The notes under the pieces: model-generated | The model's input: the letters and a program-made list of their open reading frames with translations, nothing else | Told to the model about the DNA's origin: nothing | Database searches by the model: none | Position numbers and translations under genes: made by a program | Shown: positions 23,104 through 35,105 of the stretch, piece after piece | How positions within the stretch are numbered: the first letter of the stretch is position 1 | Layout of the letters: each line of letters starts with the position of its first letter | Assembly: GCA_958510825.1 (NCBI GenBank) | Contig: OY294049.1 | Span: 24,814,945 to 24,878,944 of the forward strand | From: Brachypterus glaber | Taxonomy: Eukaryota > Arthropoda > Insecta > Coleoptera > Kateretidae | Direction: 5' to 3' | Length of the DNA stretch: 64,000 nt

Positions 23104-24635
23104 TATGCTGCAAATCACACGCATTTTATATATTTTTATAGTATGAATCTCAGTAAAATCTTAGGATGGATTTTGTTAGATAAAAGTTTATACTTAATAG
23201 ATCACCAATCAGAATAATCCCACCGCGCGTAGTTTGGACACTATGTTAACAAATTATTCAGGAGCTTCCACATTAAACGCAAAACGCTTATAGGATATTA
23301 TAGAAGTCAATCTTCATAGTATTTTTCATGCAGATTTTAAATCCGTTTAAGAAAAATACCCACGTCCTAAGTAAAAGTTATTTAGAAAATCAATCCGAAA
23401 AAAATTTAATTTATCTTTTTCGGTTATGTTGCAATTCTAAAATACATTTAACATATTATTCCAGCTTAAACTGAAGATTGATATTTAAACTATATGTAAA
23501 TTTTTTATAAAATAGCCTTTAAAAATATTATCTCTTTCTGTATTTTTGAAGATGTGTTTCTGTAATCGTATACTATCTTTCAGTTATTGTGCACTGCACA
23601 AAGTGCAGGAAATTTGGTTTTAAATTTGGTAAAAATAAATTTTAAGTTTTTGGTTTGGATAAATTATGAAATATTAAAATAAAAAATTTTATACAACTTT
23701 TAATTTAGTAAAATATATGTTTAGTATTTCTTTACAACACACAATGGCTAATTAAAAAAAAAACAGCTTTTTTATAAATAAAACTTTGTACTGATAAAAT
23801 TTAAACAATTTCGATGACAAAAATACAAATACCAAAATTAATTTAATATCAAACAATAAATATTAAACAATTCAATTATAAACTTAACCACATGTTTGAT
23901 TGCACTGCTCTATTATAAAATAAATTTGGTTTCCAACAGGGTTGTGGTATATTTTATAGATTTTGAGCTGATAGATCTGAAACTCTTTACCAAATGATTT
24001 GAAAAATCAGCTTTTCGAAAAAATGTACTAAAAAATGCAAAAATAATCTCTAAAACTTAGATACTTTTATTGGTTGGTTTTGGAAAAAAACTTGATTTGT
24101 TTCCAAATTATTTTTGGACCTTGAGTTTTCAAGAAAATTAAGAAAAATGGAGGTATGCTTTAATCCTCAGGAAATTACACGGACAAATTAAATTTTTTTG
24201 GCCCTAATTTTATGAAATAAAAGTCTGTTAACACCCAAAAAGCAAGCATGGCAAAAGTTTAAGATTTTTTCGTTTCAAAAATTATCTGATACTTAGAAAT
24301 TTTTAATAGCTGAAACTGAATCTGTCTGGTATGGTTATCGAGAAAGACAGTGTTAAAATTATAAAAAATTACAATTTTTGTCGTTTTCTAGCTCATTTTT
24401 CTCCTCGAAAGCCTGGTATGATGAAGAAATTCTGTTTAAATTCGGATTTAGCTGCTCAAAATCTGTAATAATAGATATGTTAGAAACTTGTTGAAAATCG
24501 AATATATTTTTGTGGAGCTGTGTTATTGTTATAGGCTGTGTATTGATTCCAGGAGTAAGTAAGTAAGCAGAGTTTACATATTTAGTGTCCATAGACATCT
24601 TTGCAAAAAAAAAGAAACTTTTTGATTTTTGTATC
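23104..24635. other. AT-rich intergenic
   Basis: No gene. GCTGAAACTGAATCTG near 24312 is one instance of the dispersed GAATCTG motif. The open frame at 24359-24598 (minus) has no domain. Confidence 0.4.
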
Positions 24636-24637
24636 TA

Positions 24638-24888
24638 CATTGATAAAACAGTTTATTTGTGTCAACAAAATATTTGGTTGGATATGGCCAATTGAATTAT
24701 TTACTTGTGAGAAATAAATTTTATTTCTGTCAAATAAACTATTTTGTTACCATTACTAAATGATTTTGAAATTAAAATATTTATTTACGTGAACTAAATA
24801 TTTATTTGACTCAAATAAAATTTATTACTTACAGCCAAATAAATTAATTGGCCATATCCAAATCAATCTAAATTATCTTTTTTATCAG
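24638..24888. mobile_element. CACTGATAA-family TA MITE, full length
   Basis: Starts CATTGATAAAACAGTTTATT after TA (24636-24637) and ends TTTTTTATCAG before TA. The inner arms GGATATGGCCAATTGAATTA / AATTAATTGGCCATATCC form a long hairpin. Relatives are at 31310-31528 and 59473-59657. Confidence 0.7.
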
Positions 24889-24892
24889 TATG

Positions 24893-25061
24893 CACTGATA
24901 AAAGGATTAATTTGGATATGGCCAATTAAATTATTTGGTTTTGAGTAAGAAATTTTATTTGAGTCAAATAAATATTTAGTTCATGTAAACAAATGTTTTA
25001 ATTTCAAAATGATTCATTAATGGAAGCAAAATAGTTTATTTGACAGAAATAAAATTTATTT
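24893..25061. mobile_element. CACTGATAA-family TA MITE, truncated, adjoining copy
   Basis: Begins CACTGATAAAAGG directly beside the previous copy and includes GGATATGGCCAATTAAATTA, TTGAGTCAAATAAATATTTA and AAAATAGTTTATTTGACAG. Its second end is missing. Confidence 0.6.
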
Positions 25062-25494
25062 TAAAAAATCAAACTTTTAGTCATCATTCACTTTATTATT
25101 TGCTTTAAAATGATGTATTGTTTAAAAAAATTCCCTGCCATGCCTCCCTGCCCATATTTTAAGAGCTAAAAGCATAAAATATATGCTAAAAGATAGTCTA
25201 AGTTGTCTAATTTAAGGTGGTTTTCGCAGAACTTGATTATCTCTTTTAGTATTCGAGAAAATCGCTGGGAAAATAGAAATGGGACACTCGGTACATGGAA
25301 AAAGTATTATTTTGTTAGCAGCAGTATTTTTTTTAAAATGACGACATGGTGCGTCGTGATCTCATTTAGCAAAGTGTTCACAAACGAAATTATTAATAAG
25401 ATAAAGGTGCAAGTGCTTAGGTAACGAGACCAGATGGGTTTTTGGATGGGTGGATGAGGGAGCTATTAGTGCGCCTAGGTTTCTAATTCCTGTT
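25062..25494. other. intergenic, small family K similarity
   Basis: CCTGCCCATATTTTAAGAGC near 25148 resembles the terminal repeat at 63960-63980. The open frame at 25203-25424 has no domain. Confidence 0.35.
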
Positions 25495-25637
25495 TAATTA
25501 CATTGTCGGGAACGGTGCGAGTATTCGGACTTAATGCGACCTTTCAGGGGTAATTACGGATCGACTAATTACATTTATCTTAGTGATGTCGATATTTTAC
25601 ACAGACGTTTAGTCGCCTTAGACACTGCAATAATTAC
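25495..25637 (+). promoter_or_regulatory. cluster of four TAATTAC motifs
   Basis: TAATTAC occurs at 25495, 25551, 25566 and 25631, all on the plus strand, within 143 bp of unusually complex, GC-richer sequence. TAATTA is the core site of many homeodomain proteins, so an enhancer is possible. No gene is adjacent in this window, and AT richness makes the motif more common by chance. Confidence 0.25.
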
Positions 25638-25739
25638 ATCAGTTTACAAGCAAGATATTCACATAATAGTCTCTTATAAGAGCTGGTGATCATTTTCATC
25701 CAATTATTTTCTCCCGGCTGTATTTTATACATGTTTTAA

Positions 25740-25932
25740 CCCTATACCACAGACACGACGTAGATTTTACGCCTAGGTGCGCCTGGATAGTATGCAATTT
25801 CTGATTTCTACCAACTCCGACTAACTACGGCTTTCCGCGTCTCAGTACCTTTTAGATATTCAGTTAAAATAATATATGGTGGCGTAAAAAATACGCCATG
25901 TCTGTGAGTACGTAATAATAAAAACAATAGGG
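25740..25932. mobile_element. 193-bp inverted-repeat element with TTTAA repeats
   Basis: Starts CCCTATACCACAGACA and ends CAATAGGG; the inner arms CACAGACACGACG...TTTTACGCC pair with GGCGTAAAAAATACGCCATGTCTGTG-like sequence. Direct TTTAA lies at 25735-25739 and 25933-25937. This is close to a piggyBac pattern (TTAA plus CCCTA), but the repeat is five bases and the right junction is shifted by one. Confidence 0.55.
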
Positions 25933-26229
25933 TTTAAGGACTGCAAAAAAATATATTTTTTTGAATTTTTTGCTTCTAAATATTTCTTTTCCTTTCTTCT
26001 ACCAAGTTATTTAAATAAGTTTCCCAGCCAAGTCAAAATTAAAAAAAAAAAACATTAGCTTACACATTATATTATATAGCCGTCACAATACTCACTAGCA
26101 TCTGTGAGCTGAGGCAAGGTGAAGAGAAGAGGTAAAATATAGCATGTAAAGTATAGGTAACCTTGAATTTTTCACATTCCACAGAGGTGACAATTCATAA
26201 AATGTACACAGTATAAATAACTCATTAAC

Positions 26230-26770
26230 ATATTAAGTTCTATTGAATAATTTAATGCAATTTAATTGTTTTGCGTTAAAATTACATAAAGTTTATTAGT
26301 TTTTCTTAATATTTGACCAGTTTTTTATCAATTTAGTTCAAAAAATTAAAACTGCTCCATCTATTGTGAAATATTTAAACCTAATATATGTCACAACAAT
26401 CTGACATAACCTTCAATTTTTGCATTATAATTTGTAAATATGTGCTAAAATTAAACAAAAATCTTTTTTAAGTACTGATTTGATAAAATTATTAAATAAC
26501 ATTAAATGCTTTATTTAAAAATATGTGTTTTGTTGCATTTACAATGTCGAGTCACAAAAAACATTGTTTTTAACCTTGTCCGCAGTTTAAAGCCATACAG
26601 TGTTTCATATTTGCAGTCAAAGAAAAAGTATAGTCTACAACACGTATGGAATAGTCATTCCGCGCTCGCGGGACCGTCACACTCGCCTGCCGGCTCGTAT
26701 GACAAACTTTCCGCTCGCGCGGAATATTGTCTATTCCATACTAGGTATAGAATATACTATTTTAACTTAC
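26230..26770 (-). repeat. dispersed repeat family R, copy 1
   Basis: In reverse orientation it matches 40030-40745 and 44391-45110: an ATAGTATATTCTATA end, a CpG-rich core with GCGCGAGCGGAAAG and GGCGAGTGTGACGG, CGTGTTGTAGACTATAC, then an AT-rich body to about 26240. It lacks the far end found in the other copies. The open frames at 26506-26898 and 26600-26833 lie in it. Confidence 0.7.
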
Positions 26771-26944
26771 CAAGTCAAACACATTTCATATATTATATTC
26801 AGATTAAGCTTTGTATTTTCACAGTCTGTTTGAAAACAACATTGCGTGTGAAGTGGCAATCGTCTTCTAGTAAAAGTTTTACCAGCTGGCATTGTTGAGG
26901 AGTTGATTCAATTACTTGCCCCAAGGTAGTAGTAGGTAGTAGGT

Positions 26945-27423
26945 AGTAAAAAAAATCGAAAAAAAATATTCCTTTTTTTTACTTTTCTCACGATAACTCA
27001 AGAACACTTCGGGCTAAAGACTTCAAATTTGGACCACAGATTGATTATCTAAAGTTCTAGGCTGGAATTGTTTTTGGTTAAAATCGGGTTGGGGTAAGGG
27101 GGTACAAATGGGGTAAAAACAATTTTTTTTTAAAAACTAATTTTTTCCAATTTTTTTTTTTTGAAAAACGAAAAAATTTTGAATTTTTTTAATTTTTTTT
27201 ATTTTAGTTTTATTTTTGATTTCAATGAATCTATGCCTATAGGGAAAGTATTATTTGTTGACAGCAGAATTTTAATTCCTGTGTGATTTGAATCTAGCAA
27301 ATAACTAGTTTACAAATTTAAACTTTTTTTTCAGCGCCATTTCTCGAATTTCTTTTTTCGTAAAAAAGCAAAAAAAAAATAAATTTTTCACTAACTTAAG
27401 ACTTTCCTTCGGGAAAGTAAGAG
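26945..27423 (+). repeat. family K head, diverged copy D
   Basis: CGATAACTCAAGAACACTTC, GGGCTAAAGACTTCAAATTT and GGGGGTACAAATGGGG correspond in order to the head of copies at 7450, 37878 and 62896. No GC-palindrome tandem units follow; the 811-bp tandem array begins immediately after. Confidence 0.45.
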
Positions 27424-29858
27424 ACACATTTTAAAGTAAACTACCCTTAACTTTGGCGGTAGGTGCTTACATTTTTTAATAAAATATGTGTAAATACAGG
27501 CATCGCAATGTAGCTTGCCCCCCCAGAAAAGTAACTAGGTGTTGGTATTATTAGTAACTTTGAAAAGAGAAACCAACTTTACACTACGATATTTTAAAAA
27601 CGCTTTGACACAGAGACTTAAATTTTGGACCAAAGACTTTCAAAACTTTTAGTCAAAAAAAATCTCTATGTCAAAGCGTTCTTGAAATATCGTAGTGTTA
27701 CTTGTTTTGCAAGCGACTTGCACTATTAATACGACTTTAAACGTATTTTTCCATCTAAACCTTTTAATTGTTTTATAGGATATTTTTATTATTGTTATAA
27801 AATGGGTTCAAATCTGAACTCTTAAACAGTATTAAATAAAAAGTCCATAACATAATGTCTATGTTTTTATTTAATATCTGTCAATATTCTTTCCACATAT
27901 TGCCTTTATTTTTATGTCATCTGGCATTTTTATTTAATCCATATTTTATGCAGTCACCGTAAGGTCTTGGCAAGTAAATATAAAGTGACATAGTTATAAC
28001 CCATATTAACCCCAAAATGTAGTCAACTAAAAGCACACTCAGGGAATAGAGGTGCTTAAACGCATTGAGGGTAAAATTAAAACTAACAAAGAAAAGATAT
28101 ATCAGGAAAATTTACTTCCTGCTATAAAAAAATTATAAAAAGTATAAACATTTATTAAGAACATAATTATATAATTTATTAACGTCTATATAATATATTA
28201 TATGCATTATAAAAAGTTGCAAAATATGTCTTGCAACACATTTTAAAGTAAACTACCCTTAACTTTGGCGGTAGGTGCTTACATTTTTTAATAAAATATA
28301 TGTAAATACAGGCTTCGCAATGTAGCTTGCCCCCCCAGAAAAGTAACTAGGTGTTGGTATTATTAGTAACTTTGAAAAGAGAAACCAACTTTACACTACG
28401 ATATTTTAAAAACGCTTTGACACAGAGACTTAAATTTTGGACCAAAGACTTTCAAAACTTTTAGTCAAAAAAAATCTCTATATCAAAGCGTTCTTGAAAT
28501 ATCGTAGTCTTACTTGTTTTGCAAGCGACTTGCACTATTAATACGACTTTAAACGTATTTTTCCATCTAAACCTTTTAATTGTTTTATAGGATATTTTTA
28601 TTATTGTTATAAAATGGGTTCAAATCTGAACTCTTAAACAGTATTAAATAAAAAGTCCATAACATAATGTCTATGTTTTTATTTAATATCTGTCAATATT
28701 CTTTCCACATATTGCCTTTATTTTTATGTCATCTGGCATTTTTATTTAATCCATATTTTATGCAGTCACCTAAGGTCTTGGCAAGTAAATATAAAGTGAC
28801 ATAGTTATAACCCATATTAACCCCAAAATGTAGTCAACTAAAAGCACACTCAGGGAATAGAGGTGCTTAAACGCATTGAGGGTAAAATTAAAACTAACAA
28901 AGAAAAGATATATCAGGAAAATTTACTTCCTGCTATAAAAAAATTATAAAAAGTATAAACATTTATTAAGAACATAATTATATAATTTATTAACGTCTAT
29001 ATAATATATTATATGCATTATAAAAAGTTGCAAAATATGTCTTGCAACACATTTTAAAGTAAACTACCCTTAACTTTGGCGGTAGGTGCTTACATTTTTT
29101 AATAAAATATATGTAAATACAGGCTTCGCAATGTAGCTTGCCCCCCCAGAAAAGTAACTAGGTGTTGGTATTATTAGTAACTTTGAAAAGAGAAACCAAC
29201 TTTACACTACGATATTTTAAAAACGCTTTGACACAGAGACTTAAATTTTGGACCAAAGACTTTCAAAACTTTTAGTCAAAAAAAATCTCTATATCAAAGC
29301 GTTCTTGAAATATCGTAGTGTTACTTGTTTTGCAAGCGACTTGCACTATTAATACGACTTTAAACGTATTTTTCCATCTAAACCTTTTAATTGTTTTATA
29401 GGATATTTTTATTATTGTTATAAAATGGGTTCAAATCTGAACTCTTAAACAGTATTAAATAAAAAGTCCATAACATAATGTCTATGTTTTTATTTAATAT
29501 CTGTCAATATTCTTTCCACATATTGCCTTTATTTTTATGTCATCTGGCATTTTTATTTAATCCATATTTTATGCAGTCACCTAAGGTCTTGGCAAGTAAA
29601 TATAAAGTGACATAGTTATAACCCATATTAACCCCAAAATGTAGTCAACTAAAAGCACACTCAGGGAATAGAGGTGCTTAAACGCATTGAGGGTAAAATT
29701 AAAACTAACAAAGAAAAGATATATCAGGAAAATTTACTTCCTGCTATAAAAAAATTATAAAAAGTATAAACATTTATTAAGAACATAATTATATAATTTA
29801 TTAACGTCTATATAATATATTATATGCATTATAAAAAGTTGCAAAATATGTCTTGCAA
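27424..29858 (+). repeat. three complete tandem copies of an 811-bp unit
   Basis: Units start at 27424, 28236 and 29047 (periods 812 and 811) and are almost identical. Copies 2 and 3 share several differences from copy 1, including loss of one base at GTCACCGTAAGG. Each unit carries an inverted pair near ACTACGATATTTTAAAAACG / GAAATATCGTAGT and a C7 tract. No open frame of note. It may be satellite-like DNA or a recent local triplication. Confidence 0.9.
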
Positions 29859-30035
29859 AGTTTGTCATTCATATTCCATTTTCAAAAAGTTAAAAAAGTT
29901 TGCTTTTTTAACAAAAAATTAATTCTTTTTTAACCTGTTTCTGCTTTAGGTTATACCTCATAGATGGCACTATCATCGCTATTGTATATTCTCTTTCAGA
30001 TTTCAGTTTTAGCCAATAGCGTTCAAGATTTTTTT
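29859..30035 (+). repeat. dispersed repeat with CATAGATGGC, copy 1
   Basis: GGTTATACCTCATAGATGGC near 29951 and the preceding TTTTAACCTGTTT are shared with 35461-35650 and more distantly with 44170-44390. It adjoins the last tandem unit, whose end (TATGCATTATAAAAAGTTG) also resembles 35452-35470, so the array may derive from this family. Confidence 0.5.
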
Positions 30036-30174
30036 GTAATATATGTTAATTTGATTTTTTACACAAAAAAAAATAATAAGAAATCACGTCCCATGGGCCA
30101 TTTTTGTGGTTTTTAAAAAGTTTTAGGCATACTGAGCTATGAAATAATAATATTATTAATTTAATAAGAATACA

Positions 30175-31990
30175 CGCTGATCCTGAATAGACATTAGGTT
30201 TAAGTAACTTTCCAACGCAAACCAAACTTAGCAGGTGCACATTGTAAAACCACCAACAGTAAAATCTGAGGTGTTTGGTTTCGGAATAAAATGGACTTAA
30301 TTCCTCAAAAAATAAGTTAATAGTTCTTTATTTTATAGTCTTTTAGCCTATTCTTTAAACACTTTCATCAGTGGATTTAAATCCATTGATTTCCATTTCG
30401 GAAAAAAGTTTCATTTTTCTATTTTGCGACTCTTATAAACTCATAATCACACGCATTTTGCTTGTTCTTATACAAAACAACATACAAAATCCTTGACGTT
30501 TTGCGTGCAAATATCAATGTCAATTTAAAGTTTAATTTTTTACAAAATTTTGTGTTTGGGTTATTTTTTACCGTGTTAAAATTGTGGACTGGTTAATTGC
30601 AGTGAAAAAAGAAGAGATGACTGTAAAATATATCAAAATATCATTTGTTCTTAGAATTTTAAACATAGTGTAAACTGTAATGACAACCCAAAACAAAAAT
30701 CCCTAAATCGGTCATCAATTTAAATGTAAGTTTTTTAAATTTTAGAGCCAAATAGAAAAAATTGTATAAAGCACTCGTTTCATAACACGTTTTTAGAGAA
30801 CTAGTAATTTAGAAAACTCGCCGCAAGTGGATCGTTTTCTGACCTGTACTCGTGCGCTAAAAACGTATGTTATGAAACTAGTACTAATATACTATTAGGC
30901 TTTTTGCAACTTAATAATAGACTGCTCTATTTTTTTTTTTTAGAAAATGTGCTAACAAAAACCTCTGCAACCATTTTTTTTTGAATTGAGAATTGACAGA
31001 CTTTTTATGTGAATTGATTTAAATTCTCTGACCAAAATTCATATAGAATAATAAAAAACAGTATAAAATAAAGTTATTAAGTCAGCTTTGGTAATTTCTT
31101 ATTAACAAAGTGCATGATTTTCCGAAACCGAGCACCTTCGATTTTACTGTTGATGGTTTTATGATGTGTAGACATCCTACTAACAGGAATAACCCTTGGT
31201 TTGCATTGTCATGTCACCTAAATTTAATGTCTATTCAGTATTAGAGTAAATAACAATAATTGTATATTAAAGTTCTAGTTTCATAACATACGTTTTTAGC
31301 GCATGAGTACACTAATAAAAAAAATCATTTGCGTGGATATGATTGAATTATTTGGTTGTGACAAATAAATTTTATTTCTGTCAAATAAACTATTTTGTTC
31401 CCATTAATAAATCATTTTGAATTCAAAATATTTGTTTACATGAACTAAATATTAATTTGACTCAAATAAAATTTTTTACAACCAAATAATTTAACTGGCC
31501 ATATCCAACTAAATCTTTTTTATCAGTGTACAAGTTTAAAAAACGAGCCATTTGCGGCGAGTTTTAGTACTAGTGCGCTAAAAACGTGTTATGAAACGAG
31601 TGCTTTTTTGCCCTAAAATTAAAAAAAAAACTTAGATTTAAATTGATGACTGATTTAGGGATTTATGTTTCGGGTTGGCATTACAGTATTCGCCATGTTT
31701 AAAATTCTAAGAAAAAATTACATTTTGATATATTTTATAGTCATGTCTTCTCTTTTTCACTGCAAGTAACCAAACCACAATTTTATGACGGTAAAAAATA
31801 ACCTAAATTCAAAATTTTGTAGAAAATTAAACTTGAAAGCGACGTTGACATGGAAAACGTCAAGCGATAGGCTTTTGTCTGTTACTAACTCAAAAGAAAA
31901 AAAAGAACACACCTCTTATGGGCCTATAACAACATGCAAAATGTGTGTGATTATGAGCTTATAAGAGTCTTAAAATAGAAAAAATAAAAT
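30175..31990. repeat. interlocked large inverted repeats
   Basis: Block A (30175-30300) is inverted at about 31070-31250, and block B (about 30400-30885) is inverted at about 31560-31990, giving the order A, B, A', B'. B includes the hairpin GTTTCATAACACG...GTTATGAAAC at 30778-30884; its partner at about 31276-31604 is split by a MITE. The order is not a simple palindrome. The open frame at 30046-30240 is unsupported. Confidence 0.6.
31310..31528. mobile_element. CACTGATAA-family TA MITE inside a hairpin
   Basis: Starts CACTAATAAAAAAAATC and ends CTTTTTTATCAGTG with TA at 31308-31309 and 31529-31530. It interrupts a hairpin element whose uninterrupted homologue is at 30778-30884, an independent confirmation of the boundaries. 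Confidence 0.75.
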
Positions 31991-32894
31991 AAATAGTGTG
32001 TCAGTGTCACTATCGGACCCATATCTATGGAAACACCCCTTAGTATGTCAGTATCTTACAGGGGTCCTTGGTCATCCGAGACGACATAAAAATCTATCAG
32101 TTTAACATAATGTCTCCATTAACATACCACAAATCACATTGCAAGAAAATACATTAAAATAACTTTATTGGAACTTTAATAGACAAACTTTGGAATTTAA
32201 ATGGAAGTTTTGCTAGAGAAATGCCAATGAATAAAAACTATTAAGAATTAATGAGGTTTACTTTGGAAAGAAAACTTAAAAATATGGTAAATGTTTGTTT
32301 TATTTTCGATAAATTGTAATCAAGATATAGAGTCCGGTTCAAAATCCACCTTAACCTTTTTTTAAACAAGTTGGGATATAAACTTTAAATTGGAAACCCG
32401 TTATCATAAAGTATATTTTGACATTTTATATTTTTAGCTTCTAAATTGTAGCAAGGGAGCGGGGGGATTGCTTTTAGCATATTTAAATTTTAAGACAAGT
32501 TTTTGTAGTTTTAATCCTAAATACTCACAATACTAGTATTGTGTTTGATAAACAAATTATTATTTTTGAAAAGGTCTAAAAAAAGGTTTAAAAATTGCTG
32601 TAAATATCACCTTGTCTATTTTAAAACGTGCTCTCAACTTTGTTTATATTTTGAGGTTTATACGGATAATACGACAACTTTTTAATAATGTCTGATGTAT
32701 TTTTTATGTTTATTATTAAAAATATTTATATTATAACTAAGTAGAAATACAACGTTGCAACTTGTTAACATTAAAGTATTAATAATTAATAATTACACTG
32801 TACAACAGAAAAAAAATGGCATCGGAACAGTTTTTTTAAGTCAATTTTGCCTCGCAGGTTTTGTATCAGTTGGGTCACGTCAGGATTTTTTCCA
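31991..32894. other. intergenic, nothing recognised
   Basis: AT-rich with a short G-rich tract near 32460. The open frame at 32755-32973 overlaps the following transposon and is not a gene. Confidence 0.4.
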
Positions 32895-32896
32895 TA

Positions 32897-34062
32897 CATG
32901 GTTATTCACAAATAGGACCATTAACAAAAACCAGGAACTCCTAAAGGTTCCAGAAATCGATTTAAAGAATTAAAAAGGTAAAAAAAAAATCAAAAATTTT
33001 ATGTAAAAAAAACCGTATCCGAGCTACTCGTGAGGTCGTGTATTACCTTGGTTTTCTTTCTCGCTTTCCAGATTTTATATCCCGCTTAAGAGTCGTTTTA
33101 AAGGTTGCCAAATTTACCAGGGTTGAAAACCCATTTACTTTCTCGTGGTTTTAGAGCTGGGAATTGTTTTATTATAATAAATACAAAAAAAATCACTTTT
33201 ACTTTAATATTTAATTCACAACATACCCTCGAACAAATCAAAACAAATAAATAACATATTTTAACTCAAAAATGACGTAAAATACTTCATTGATTCAAAT
33301 TCATCACCTTAATAAAACATAATTGATTGCCAAAACACAATTTAATTCAATATATTTATTTACATGAAACACTTCATTTACATATAAATAATTTATTAAA
33401 AACATGTCGCGGCCATGTTAGTATTTAGTTCATGTTTACAGATGTCAAAATTTTAACAGAACAGCTGCGTCTGTACGATATGTATTCGATTTTCTACTGC
33501 TGAGGTATTTATATGACACAATGTCGACTAGATTTGTTATTTAAATGAAATCATGACATAAAGGTATTTGTTTTTAATCGGGCGTTATTAACGGTACTAA
33601 AAGGTGATGTGAGGACTAAAAGTTTTTAAGTGGGTTAAAAAGATTAATATCTTGAAAATTAAGTAGTTTTTTTGGATACCTAAATGTACAATCATGGATA
33701 AATACATGTATCGTTGTTTTAAGCAAATATTTTTTAGTGAGATGGTGAGTACCTAGTAGTATTTTTGAAAAAATGAAGCAATTAAAATAGCAAAATCATT
33801 GTGCTAAAATGTTTCCTCAGTTTTTGAATTAGAAATAAATCTTCATAAACGGGATTAATCAATTTGGCAACAGCGCTGTTTATTAATTTCTAGCCAGTGG
33901 CATACTAAATTTAGGAGCGTTTTTTAAAAAAAATCTGCTTCTAAACGACTGCGTATATTTTTTTGTTTAAAAAAATTAAACTCTAACAATGCTAGAGTCT
34001 AACATGGACATATACAAAAAACAGGTATCCGTTTTTTTAATGACTATTTCTGAATAACCTTA
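32897..34062. mobile_element. TA-flanked DNA transposon, copy B (empty site)
   Basis: Starts CATGGTTATTCACAAATAGG after TA and ends CTGAATAACCTT, matching copy A ends with substitutions. CCAGAAATCGATTTAAAG and GGCAACAGCGCTGTTTATTA are shared internal markers. At 33396 it shows uninterrupted TTAA where copy A holds 3.3 kb. It has about 290 bp near 33425-33710 that copy A lacks. Confidence 0.75.
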
Positions 34063-34314
34063 TATGCACTTAAAGTTGTTAATTTACACTATTTCATAAG
34101 GTGCTTTCCCTAAAAACTCTGGCATTGGAGGGAGCGTTTTTGACATTAATCAAGGTTTTTAGGTCAATTTATAGGATATCTATTTTTCTCGAAAACTATT
34201 GACTTTTGATGAACAAATCCAGACACGTTTTTACGTAAAATTAATCAAGAAACATTTATTGTTCAACAAAATTGTAATTTATGACGTAATCGCATTTTTT
34301 TTTTTTGGTAACTA

Positions 34315-34800
34315 CTGAAATAAATAACTTTTTTCGCCACCAGCATAAAAGCACATCTCTATTACTGTTATTTTCATTGGTAGAAATATTATTTCTCTAC
34401 CTATGACGTCAAAGGTTCTAAAAATAATTGCACCATGGTTAATAATAAATTTTTATTCAGCTGTTTTGGCATCTGACGTTTCACATAATTTTTAAACCAC
34501 ATTGCTGTCTTTAAGCACCAAATTTATTTATTGCATGATAAATTAAAAAATATTAACTAAATTAGTACCTATAAAACATGTTTTACAAAAAAAGTGAAAA
34601 TCATTGGTCCATCATATTCAAATATAGATTATACAACCCATAGATTACCGTAAAGATCATAGATTACTAGAGGTACAACCCCTATATATTAGATATTAGA
34701 TATTCAACTCGTAAAACGACAATGTTTTATAGGTTGCATATGCCTTGCTCCAAGGTCAAAAATGTTAAACTTCTCTCACTTGGTAAATAATATACTATAT
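34315..34800 (-). repeat. inverted relative of 15661-16400
   Basis: Reverse complement order: TCTCTCACTTGGTAAATAAT (near 34775), GTACAACC, CCGTAA, GACGTCAAAGG and AAAGCACATCTCTATTACTG. The CpG-rich hairpin core of the other copy is absent. Confidence 0.6.
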
Positions 34801-34973
34801 ATTACTACCATTAACCGTACTAAATTTTAATGTGATAAGTCGTCCCAAAATATGATAAAACCGTTGTTTAGAATCTTAGATTAATCTTCGGATTTGTTGA
34901 CTAGTTAAATTATAATTTATTCATCTCATAAAGTTGACATACTAAATATCTTAAATTATAAAATATACCTTAG

Positions 34974-35105
34974 GGAACGTTCAAGTATTACGTAACTCAA
35001 ATTTTTATCATTTTGGACCTATTTTCCTACACCATTAAAATGGGCGTAACACTCCAAAATGAACCCCACCCCCCCTAGGAGCGTTACGTAATACTTGAAC
35101 GTTCC
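34974..35105. mobile_element. ACGTTCAAGTATTACGTAAC hairpin MITE, second member
   Basis: Begins GGAACGTTCAAGTATTACG and ends with its inverse at 35105. The interior ATGGGCGTAACACTCC matches the element at 4976-5125. No target duplication was identified. Confidence 0.7.

Noticed and set aside
27424..29858. CRISPR-like array
   Set aside because: Units are 811 bp, contiguous and without spacers; the DNA is eukaryotic.
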